NCBI GenBank assembly: GCA_965229765.1
Contig: CBDDJT010000002.1
Location: 434,001-498,000, forward strand
Source: ASV31 sp965229765
GTDB taxonomy: Bacteria > Pseudomonadota > Alphaproteobacteria > Rhodobacterales > Rhodobacteraceae
Length of the DNA: 64,000 bases
Reading direction: 5' to 3'
Part shown: piece after piece, positions 26,815 to 33,433 of the stretch
Numbering within the stretch: position 1 is the stretch's first letter
Layout: every line of letters begins with the position of its first letter
Translations under genes and position numbers: made by a program
Notes under the pieces: generated by a model
Databases searched by the model: none
What the model was told of the DNA's origin: nothing
The model's input: the letters and a program-made list of their open reading frames with translations, nothing else

Positions 26815-26840
26815 TCCGGGCCGCCAGCGGGCGGCCCGGA
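26815..26840 (+). terminator. strong hairpin between TRAP receptor and permease
   Basis: TCCGGGCCGCC (26815-26825) and GGCGGCCCGGA (26830-26840) form a perfect 11-bp stem with a 4-base loop, 17 bases after the receptor stop codon. No T-run follows. It likely protects the receptor mRNA end or partly terminates transcription, giving more receptor than permease. Confidence 0.55.
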
Positions 26841-26872
26841 TTCCGATTGCCACTCTCCGGGGTTTGCTTCGC

Positions 26873-29227
26873 ATGTCCGACAATACCGACGCGCCGGCCA
26901 CAACCGGCCCGGGGCTGAAGCTGGCCTCGGTGCTGGCCTTGATCTTTGTCTTCATCGGCATGGTGAACGCGATTCCGGCCATCCCGGGACTCGATCAATG
27001 GGCGATCGAGGTCACGGGTGACCGCGGCTTCCGCATCCGCAAGTTTTCCTACGAATACTTCTACCCCCTTGCCTTTGCGCTGATGATGGTGGTCGTCGCG
27101 CTGAAGCACTCGATCTGGTGGCTCTACCGTGACCGCTCGGCGCTCATGCGGGGGTTCGGTATCTTCATGGACATCGCGCTGGTCGCGGCCGCCGTCGGGC
27201 TATCACTGACCTACCTGATCGAGATCGAGTCGATCTGCCTGATCGACCAGATCACCGGCACACGCGCCGAACTGATCGCCCGCAGCCTGGCGGAAGAGCG
27301 CGAGTTCGCCGAAGCCTACGGCCTGCCGATCCCCGACAGTGTCGAGGATCCCAAGTGCGTGGACACGACCGGGGTCTGGCTGTTCGCCATCATCGGGATC
27401 GCGACGGCGGTGTTTCTTGCCTACAATGTCCGTGTCTGGGGGCTGCCGCTTGTGATCGTGTCGATCATCGTGGCCTCTTACACGCTGATCACCGTGCTGG
27501 TGTGGTACTTCCACGGCCCCGAAGACATCTCGAAATACCTCATGACAAAGCTGGGCGGAGAGCCGCGCGAACTGCTCGACGGGCGGCCTAACGTCCATGA
27601 CATCCTTGTCTCGAACGCGCAGGGCTATTTCGGCCGCTTTCTCGATATCCTGCTGAACACCGTCTTCCCCTATATCGTTCTGGGCGGATTGTTCGGTGCG
27701 TCGGCGGGTGGCAGATCGCTTATCAAGCTGGCATTCCTGTGGACCCGCAGGCTTCGCGGGGGACCGGCCCATGCCGCCATCATATCGTCCGCGATGTTCG
27801 GAACCATCTCTGGCGGGCCCGTGGTCAACGTGCTGTCCACCGGCGCCCTGACCATCCCGATGATGCTCAAGCGCGGGTTTTCCAAGGTCTTTGCCGGCGG
27901 GGTCGAGGCCGCGGCATCTTCGGGCGGATCGATCATGCCGCCGGTGATGGGCGTCGCGGCCTTCGTGCTGGCCTCGATCACGGGTGTGCCCTATTCCGAC
28001 GTCATCATCGCCGCGGCGCTTCCGGCGCTTGCGTATTTCGGCTGCCTGTTTCTTTCGGTGATGTTCCAGTCGCGCAAGCAGGGGATCGAGGCGATCGGCA
28101 GCGCCACCGAAGAGATGCGGCTGACAGGGCAGGAGCGTCTGCACCTCGTGATGATATTCGGTCCCATCCTTCTGATCCTGTTTCTGCTTCTGACCCCGAA
28201 GGAAGCCATCGGCTGCGGCCCGCTGGGCGCGCTCATGGGGCTGGAACAGATCATCACCGGCAACAATTGCCGGGTCGAGAACCTGCCTTTCCTCATGCAG
28301 ATCATGCAGAACTCTGCCGGCGACGCCGGCAGCGCAGGCTGGTGGGCGGTCATCCTTCTTTGCCTGCTGATGTTTCTCGACAAGGAAGTGAGATCAGAGC
28401 CGCGCCGCATCCTGGGCGCGCTGTCACAGTCGGGGATCAACATCTCGACGCTCTACCTGATGTTTCTCGCCGTCTCCATCATCGACTTCTGCCTGAACTT
28501 CACGGGTCTGTCGGGCTTCATCGCGCTGGACGTGCTGGGCTGGCTGAAGTCGCTGAACCTTGGCGAAAGCGGGGCGGGCACCTTCCTGTTCCTCGCGCTG
28601 CTGGCGACAATGGGGCTGGCGGTTCTTCTTGGCATGGGGATGCCGGCGGTGCCGGCCTATATCAACGTGGCGCTGCTGATGGGGCCCGTTCTGGTCGGGC
28701 TTGGCATCGCGAACTTCACCGCGCACATGTTCATCTTCTACTTCGCGGTGGCCTCGGCAATCACGCCGCCGGTGGCCATCGCCGCCTTCGCGGCGGCGAC
28801 GATCACCCGGGCCGACCCGATGATGACGGGTTTCTCGGCGGTGCGTTCGGGGATCGTGATGTTCGTGATTCCCTTCATCTTCGCCTACTACCCGGAGCTG
28901 TTGCTGATCGAGCAGGCCGTGCTGAAGCCCGGCGTTGCCATCGGGGTGGAATACCTGCCCGGCTATGACGGGCAGCTGCACCTCGGCGCACTGATCTGGC
29001 TGGCGGCGCGGCTTGCGCTGGGGCTTTACCTGTTGTCGAGCGCGCTGGCACGCTTCGACAGGACACGACTGGCCCTGTGGGAGGTCGCGGTGCGGCTGGG
29101 CCTTGCGCTGGCGGTGATCCACAAGGATCCGACGGTGCAATTGGTCGGCATCGTGCTGGCGGTCCTGATGCTTGGACGGCAAATCATCGTGGCGCGGCAG
29201 GACAGTGCAAACCGAGGCCCGGCATGA
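26873..29227 (+). CDS. fused TRAP transporter permease (4TM/12TM)
   Basis: The 784-residue membrane protein joins a small four-helix DctQ-like part (about residues 15-230) to a large DctM-like part. The large part has the signature G-R-S-L-I-K-L-A-F, G-G-P-V-V-N-V-L-S-T-G and S-G-G-S-I-M-P-P-V-M-G-V-A-A-F. This is the usual partner of TAXI receptors. I use the ATG at 26873; a TTG three codons upstream is also possible. It overlaps the hydrolase gene by ATGA. Confidence 0.9.
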   Translation: MSDNTDAPATTGPGLKLASVLALIFVFIGMVNAIPAIPGLDQWAIEVTGDRGFRIRKFSYEYFYPLAFALMMVVVALKHSIWWLYRDRSALMRGFGIFMDIALVAAAVGLSLTYLIEIESICLIDQITGTRAELIARSLAEEREFAEAYGLPIPDSVEDPKCVDTTGVWLFAIIGIATAVFLAYNVRVWGLPLVIVSIIVASYTLITVLVWYFHGPEDISKYLMTKLGGEPRELLDGRPNVHDILVSNAQGYFGRFLDILLNTVFPYIVLGGLFGASAGGRSLIKLAFLWTRRLRGGPAHAAIISSAMFGTISGGPVVNVLSTGALTIPMMLKRGFSKVFAGGVEAAASSGGSIMPPVMGVAAFVLASITGVPYSDVIIAAALPALAYFGCLFLSVMFQSRKQGIEAIGSATEEMRLTGQERLHLVMIFGPILLILFLLLTPKEAIGCGPLGALMGLEQIITGNNCRVENLPFLMQIMQNSAGDAGSAGWWAVILLCLLMFLDKEVRSEPRRILGALSQSGINISTLYLMFLAVSIIDFCLNFTGLSGFIALDVLGWLKSLNLGESGAGTFLFLALLATMGLAVLLGMGMPAVPAYINVALLMGPVLVGLGIANFTAHMFIFYFAVASAITPPVAIAAFAAATITRADPMMTGFSAVRSGIVMFVIPFIFAYYPELLLIEQAVLKPGVAIGVEYLPGYDGQLHLGALIWLAARLALGLYLLSSALARFDRTRLALWEVAVRLGLALAVIHKDPTVQLVGIVLAVLMLGRQIIVARQDSANRGPA

Positions 29228-29922
29228 CCGATTTCGTATTGGTGCACGGCGGATGGCACGGCGGCTGGTGCTGGCGCGAGGTCGCGGCGTCCCTGACGGC
29301 GCGCGGGCACAGGGTGTTCGCGCCCTCGCTGACGGGGCTGGCCGAACGACGCCACCTGATCGACGCGGTTGCGGGCCCCGACACCCATGTCGAGGACATC
29401 GTGCAGCTGATCGAGTGGGAGGGCCTGCATGGCCTGACACTGGTGGGCCATTCCTATGGCGGCGCAATCGTGACCGGCGTGGCAAGCCACATCCCCGAGC
29501 GTATCGGGCGGCTTGTCTACCTCGATGCATTCGTGCCGACCGAAAACAACCAGAGCCCATCTGCCCTGTCGAACCCGGCGCGCGCCGCCGAGATCGCGGC
29601 CTCGCGGCGGCCCGACGGGCACAGCGACCCCTCCGGGTTCGAGCGCTGGGTCTCGCCCGAGCGGATCGACTGGCTGAAGTCGATGGCCACGCCACAACCT
29701 GGAAGCTGTTTTGGCAAGGGCGTGACCCTGACCGGTCGCGAGGCCGAGGTCACGCGCAAGGACTACATCATCTGCACCCGGCACAAGCCGTCGCACTTCT
29801 GGCAGTTCTACGAGAAGTACACCGGCGCGCCGGGCTGGACCTGCCACGAGATCGACAGCCTGCATGACGCGATGATCGAGGCACCGGGCGCCTTGGTGGA
29901 CATCCTCGCGCCGGTGGACTGA
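29224..29922 (+). CDS. alpha/beta hydrolase (esterase-like)
   Basis: The 232-residue hydrolase has the oxyanion motif H-G-G-W-H-G-G-W-C-W, nucleophile elbow G-H-S-Y-G-G and the catalytic His in the final H-E-I-D-S-L-H-D-A-M. The wording is that of the salicylate-esterase / hydroxynitrile lyase-like group of cofactor-free esterases. It is cotranscribed with the TRAP transporter, so it probably hydrolyses the imported ester or amide, or a metabolite of it. Confidence 0.83.
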   Translation: MTDFVLVHGGWHGGWCWREVAASLTARGHRVFAPSLTGLAERRHLIDAVAGPDTHVEDIVQLIEWEGLHGLTLVGHSYGGAIVTGVASHIPERIGRLVYLDAFVPTENNQSPSALSNPARAAEIAASRRPDGHSDPSGFERWVSPERIDWLKSMATPQPGSCFGKGVTLTGREAEVTRKDYIICTRHKPSHFWQFYEKYTGAPGWTCHEIDSLHDAMIEAPGALVDILAPVD

Positions 29923-29929
29923 CGCGCCA

Positions 29930-29948
29930 GCGGGGCATCTTGCCCCGC
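29930..29948 (+). terminator. hairpin terminator after the TRAP operon
   Basis: GCGGGGCA (29930-29937) pairs with TGCCCCGC (29941-29948) around a TCT loop, 8 bases after the hydrolase stop codon. Confidence 0.55.
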
Positions 29949-30055
29949 CTTCGCGGGCCGACCGGCACGCAAAAAACCATACCCTGCATGACCTTGGCCA
30001 GCATCCCCTTGTGGGGTGACACCCCGGGTGCGACATTTTCGCACTTTGGAAAAGG

Positions 30056-30098
30056 TGTAAACTTGATTTGACATTTTAATTGTCAACTTACCCTGACA
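30056..30098 (+). promoter_or_regulatory. puc promoter with two PpsR/CrtJ boxes
   Basis: Two exact TGT-N12-ACA motifs, the known PpsR/CrtJ binding pattern, lie at 30056-30073 and 30081-30098, starting 25 bases apart. A TTGACA at 30068-30073 overlaps the first box and could be a -35 element. This predicts repression of the puc operon by PpsR under high oxygen or light. The rest of the 29949-30211 gap includes a small G/C hairpin (GGGGT/ACCCC, 30013-30025) and shows no gene. Confidence 0.75.
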
Positions 30099-30211
30099 TA
30101 CTCCATCGCAGGGCTGCTGATTCGTGAGGCGGCAGCCTGCGGGCCGCACAAGTCCTTCTCCAGGCCGCGGTCGGCGAAACGGTGAGGAACCCAAACTGGA
30201 GGACTGAAAAA

Positions 30212-30367
30212 ATGTCTGACGATCCCGACAAGGTCTGGCCAACCGGCCTGACCCTGCGTGAAGCCGAGGAGGTGCACAGCTACCTCATCGACGGCACGCG
30301 CGTGTTCGGCGCTATTGCGCTGCTCGCGCACATCCTTGTGGCGTTCAGCACGCCCTGGCTCGGCTAA
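30212..30367 (+). CDS. pucB: light-harvesting 2 (B800-850 type) beta subunit
   Basis: The 51-residue single-helix protein binds bacteriochlorophyll in the LH2 antenna ring. His22 (E-V-H-S-Y-L) and His40 (L-L-A-H-I-L-V-A) are 18 residues apart as in all LH2 beta chains; the second ligates the B850 pigment. Arg30 matches the conserved Arg near the B800 pigment. The ending F-S-T-P-W-L is typical. TGGAGG precedes the start. It is the first gene of pucBAC and lies downstream of two PpsR boxes. Confidence 0.95.
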   Translation: MSDDPDKVWPTGLTLREAEEVHSYLIDGTRVFGAIALLAHILVAFSTPWLG

Positions 30368-30379
30368 CGGAGACACATC

Positions 30380-30733
30380 ATGAACAATGCAAAGATGTGG
30401 CTTGTCGTGAAGCCGACGGTTGGCGTGCCGCTTTTCCTGGGCGCCGTTGCCGTGGGCTCTTTTGCCGTGCACGTGGCGGTCCTGACCAACACTTCGTGGG
30501 TCTCCGACTTCCTGTCGGGCCAGGAACTGGGCGCGGGCGACATGGAGGCCTCGGCCACCATGCTGCGCCAGCAGGAGCTTGACGCGGCGCGCGCCGCCTA
30601 CACCCTGCCCAATGCCGATGGCACGCAAGAGGTGCTGGTGGTGCTTCCCGACGGCACGATGGCCAAGGCCATCCTGCAGCCGCCGGAATTGCACGCCTCG
30701 GCGGACACCCTGCCACGGGTGCTTGCGGACTGA
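30380..30733 (+). CDS. pucA: light-harvesting 2 alpha subunit with long C-terminal tail
   Basis: Residues 1-47 are a normal LH2 alpha chain (K-M-W-L-V-V-K-P-T-V-G-V-P-L-F-L), with pigment ligand His31 and Trp40. At positions 44-45 it has Phe-Leu, where B800-850 antennae have Tyr-Tyr or Tyr-Trp hydrogen-bonding the pigment; Phe44-Leu45 is the B800-820 (LH3) pattern. The protein then continues for about 70 residues (total 117, against 50-60 usually) in a hydrophilic tail with two L-P-x-D-G-T-like stretches. Long tails are known in some marine relatives. Confidence 0.94.
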   Translation: MNNAKMWLVVKPTVGVPLFLGAVAVGSFAVHVAVLTNTSWVSDFLSGQELGAGDMEASATMLRQQELDAARAAYTLPNADGTQEVLVVLPDGTMAKAILQPPELHASADTLPRVLAD

Positions 30734-30786
30734 CCGCAAGGTCAGCCGACATGAAAAGCTGACCTGCGGGCCGCCGGTCCGCAGGT
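30722..30786 (+). terminator. double hairpin between pucA and pucC
   Basis: The first hairpin, CTTGCGG/CCGCAAG (30722-30728 / 30734-30740), spans the pucA stop codon. The second, ACCTGCGG/CCGCAGGT (30762-30769 / 30779-30786), is extended by three more pairs. In purple bacteria such structures leave abundant short pucBA mRNA and little pucC read-through, and the position fits that role. Confidence 0.6.
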
Positions 30787-30814
30787 TACCCCTTACCAGC
30801 CGGTGCCAAAGCAC

Positions 30815-32263
30815 ATGCAAAGCCTGAGGAACATCGCGATCAACCGCCTGGCCGTCGTCGGCACGCGGTATCTGCCGTTTCTCGACGTGGCCACCGAAGA
30901 CGTGCCGCTGTCGCGGCTTCTGCGCCTGTCGCTGTTCCAGGTGACGGTGGGGATGGCGCTGGTGCTTCTGGCCGGAACGCTCAACCGCGTGATGATCGTG
31001 GAATTGTCCGTGCCGGCCTCGCTGGTGGCGGTGATGCTGGCTTTGCCGCTGGTCTTTGCGCCCCTGCGCACCTTCATCGGCTACAAGTCTGACGTTCATG
31101 TCTCTGCCCTCGGGCTGCGGCGGGTGCCCTATATCTGGAAGGGCACGCTGTACCAGTTCGGCGGTTTCGCGATCATGCCCTTCGCGCTTCTGGTGCTGTC
31201 GGGCTATGGCGAGGCGGTCGATGCCCCGCGCTGGGTCGGCTATGGCTCTGCCGGGCTGGCCTTTCTGCTGGTGGGCGCGGGCGTCCACATGGTGCAGACC
31301 GTGGGGCTGGCGCTTGCGACGGACCTCGTCCGGGAAGACGATCAGCCCAAGGTCGTCGGCCTGATGTACGTGATGCTGCTTTTCGGAATGGTTGTCAGCG
31401 CGCTCGTCTACGGGACGCTGCTGGAGGATTACACGCCCGGCAAGCTGATCCAGATGATCCAGGGCGCCGCCGTGGTGACCGTGGCGCTGAACATGATCGC
31501 CATGTGGAAGCAGGAAGCCCGCGACCGGGACCGCGCCCGGCAGATGCTGGAGGCGCGGCACGATCCCTTCCGCGAGGCCATCGCCCGCATCGCCGCCAGC
31601 CAGGGGACCATCCGCCTGCTTCTTGTCATTGCGCTGGGCACTTTCGGTTTCGGCATGGCCGATGTGCTGCTGGAACCCTACGGCGCGCAGGCGCTGGGGC
31701 TGAGCGTGGCCGACACCACGCGGCTTACCGCACTGCTGGCGACAGGAACGCTGATCGGCTTTGCGCTTGCATCGCGCAGCATCGGCCTTGGGCGCCTGCC
31801 CGTCCGCGTGGCGCTGACCGGCGTTGCCGTGGGCGTGCCGGGGTTTGCCGGCATCATCGGTTCGTCGCTTGGCGGGGCGGCCGTTCTTTTCCCGATCGGC
31901 ACGGTGGTCATCGGCTTTGGTGCCGGGCTTTTCGGCCACGCCACGCTGACCGCGATGATGCGCGCGGCCCCGCGTGAACAGGTCGGCCTTGCGCTTGGCA
32001 CATGGGGTGCGGTGCAGGCCACGGCGGCGGGGCTTGGCATCGCACTGGCGGGCATCGTGCGCGACATCCTCGTGGGTCTTTCGCCCGGGGCTGGGAATGC
32101 GCCATACATGCCCTACAACATAGTGTTCTCGGTAGAGGTCGTCTTTCTGACCCTTGCAATCCTTGTGGCCATTCCGCTTGCGGCGCGCCGCGCAAACAAC
32201 AACACGACGCCGCGTTCGGCGGACCAACAAACCAACCCGGTGGAGGTATCATGGCAACGGTGA
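30815..32263 (+). CDS. pucC: LH2 assembly factor PucC, BCD-family transporter
   Basis: The 482-residue membrane protein of the bacteriochlorophyll-delivery (BCD) branch of the major facilitator superfamily has about 12 segments. Its motifs L-P-L-S-R-L-L-R-L-S-L-F-Q-V-T-V-G-M, L-N-R-V-M-I-V-E-L and R-R-V-P-Y-I-W-K-G-T-L-Y-Q-F-G-G are typical. It is needed for LH2 accumulation. I take the ATG at 30815, which aligns with other PucC starts; a GTG at 30803 is the alternative, and neither has a strong ribosome site. The 3' end overlaps the next gene by 13 bases. Confidence 0.93.
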   Translation: MQSLRNIAINRLAVVGTRYLPFLDVATEDVPLSRLLRLSLFQVTVGMALVLLAGTLNRVMIVELSVPASLVAVMLALPLVFAPLRTFIGYKSDVHVSALGLRRVPYIWKGTLYQFGGFAIMPFALLVLSGYGEAVDAPRWVGYGSAGLAFLLVGAGVHMVQTVGLALATDLVREDDQPKVVGLMYVMLLFGMVVSALVYGTLLEDYTPGKLIQMIQGAAVVTVALNMIAMWKQEARDRDRARQMLEARHDPFREAIARIAASQGTIRLLLVIALGTFGFGMADVLLEPYGAQALGLSVADTTRLTALLATGTLIGFALASRSIGLGRLPVRVALTGVAVGVPGFAGIIGSSLGGAAVLFPIGTVVIGFGAGLFGHATLTAMMRAAPREQVGLALGTWGAVQATAAGLGIALAGIVRDILVGLSPGAGNAPYMPYNIVFSVEVVFLTLAILVAIPLAARRANNNTTPRSADQQTNPVEVSWQR

Positions 32264-33303
32264 TCACGCGGTATTTCGACAGCACGCAGCGGGCCAGGAC
32301 GGTCGTACACGAGCTGGTGCACCGCCAGCGTTTTTCACGCAGCATCCTGCGCACGCTCGACAGGTCCGAGGGGCTGGCCGACGTACTGACCAAAGCGGGT
32401 GTCGATGCGGACACCGCCCGCGCCTACCAGGAGCGCATGGCGGCGGACGGCGGCAGCGTGCTGATGGTGCGGGCCGGTCACAAGCCGCTGGGCGTGGCCA
32501 AGACCACGCGCGAGGTGACCGCCGCGATGGGCGCAATCGCGCTGGATGGCCGGGACGAGGAATTCTACGTCAAGGACGACCAGAACCCGCTTCTCAGCGT
32601 AATGCCAGACGCACCGCTGATGCTGAGCCGTCCGCGCGACCCCGACAGCAGCACTCAGCACATGGCCGACTGGCCATTCCCGCTGATCCTGCGCCGTCCG
32701 CCGTTCCAGCCGCATGACGTGCCGGGGCACAACCACCTGCTGGACTTCGCGATTCCGCTGCTGGACGACCGCAAGCCCTTTACCGGCTCGATCTTCCCGC
32801 GCCATGCGCGGATGGCGAATTTCCCCCTCCCGCTCATCAGCCGGCGCAAGCCTTTCACCGGCTCGATCTTCGGGCGGCACGCGCGGATGGCGAACTTTCC
32901 GATCCCGCTTATCAGCCGGCGCCAGCCGCGCAACCGCTCGATCATCGGGCGGCACACGCGCATGGCCAACTGGCCCTTCCCGCATCTCATCAACGGCAAG
33001 CAGGGCACCAATGCGCTTATGCCGGGCGGACCGCGGATGGCGAACTTTCCGATCAGCCTGCTCAGCCGGCGCAAGCCCTTCACCGGCTCGATCTTCGGGC
33101 GGCACGCGCGGATGGCGAACTTTCCGATCCCGCTTATCAGCCACCGCAAGCCCTATACCGGCTCGATCGTCGGACAGCACGCGCGGATGGCGGACATGAT
33201 GCTGCCGCTGGTCGTCAAGCATTCCGAGCCGTCCCCGAACGAACGCAAGGACGGGTTCTCGCTCTCCAAGATGTTCGGGCTGCCGACGCTGGTGCGGCGC
33301 TGA
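32251..33303 (+). CDS. tandem 25-residue repeat protein in the puc operon
   Basis: The function is not recognised. The 350-residue protein starts inside the end of pucC, after GGAGG (32242-32246), so it is translationally coupled. Residues 1 to about 110 resemble a small stress-protein module (Y-F-D-S-T-Q-R-A-R, R-A-Y-Q-E-R-M-A-A-D-G-G-S-V-L-M-V-R-A), as in GS17M/YflT-like domains. Residues 137-311 are seven 25-residue repeats with core R-M-A-N-F-P-I-P-L-I-S-R-R-K-P-F-T-G-S-I and a G-R-H-A end; an eighth degenerate unit follows. The repeats are basic and aromatic, without signal peptide or membrane helix. A role in LH2 assembly or membrane organisation is inferred from the operon. Confidence 0.85.
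   Translation: MATVITRYFDSTQRARTVVHELVHRQRFSRSILRTLDRSEGLADVLTKAGVDADTARAYQERMAADGGSVLMVRAGHKPLGVAKTTREVTAAMGAIALDGRDEEFYVKDDQNPLLSVMPDAPLMLSRPRDPDSSTQHMADWPFPLILRRPPFQPHDVPGHNHLLDFAIPLLDDRKPFTGSIFPRHARMANFPLPLISRRKPFTGSIFGRHARMANFPIPLISRRQPRNRSIIGRHTRMANWPFPHLINGKQGTNALMPGGPRMANFPISLLSRRKPFTGSIFGRHARMANFPIPLISHRKPYTGSIVGQHARMADMMLPLVVKHSEPSPNERKDGFSLSKMFGLPTLVRR
32659..33183 (+). repeat. seven tandem 75-bp coding repeats
   Basis: The 25-codon units of the puc-operon repeat protein start at 32659, 32734, 32809, 32884, 32959, 33034 and 33109. Units three, six and seven are closest to each other at the DNA level; units one and five are the most diverged. All are in frame and there is no spacer, so this is protein repeat architecture and not a CRISPR array. 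Confidence 0.85.
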
Positions 33304-33312
33304 ACACCACGA

Positions 33313-33351
33313 ATCGGGGTTAACCGGCGGAAATCGCCGGAAAACCCCGAT
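33313..33351 (+). terminator. bipartite hairpin terminator of the puc operon
   Basis: ATCGGGGTT/AACCCCGAT (33313-33321 / 33343-33351) encloses a second stem, CCGGCG/CGCCGG (33324-33329 / 33335-33340), with a 5-base loop. It lies 10 bases after the repeat-protein stop codon and marks the end of the puc operon. Three CGTCGG units at 11-bp spacing (33361, 33372, 33383) follow it. Confidence 0.7.
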
Positions 33352-33433
33352 GCGGCATCACGTCGGCACAACGTCGGCGTCGCGTCGGTGCCGCGTACGG
33401 CGTTTGTCGGGATGAACACGGCGGCCGGTGCGC

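Noticed and set aside
30083..32230. 715-codon minus-strand reading frame opposite pucBAC
   Set aside because: Shadow frame of pucA and pucC; His/Arg/Gln-rich translation without domains.
32659..33183. Regular 75-bp repeats as a possible CRISPR array
   Set aside because: No unique spacers, the unit is a multiple of three, and it is translated in frame into a conserved protein repeat.
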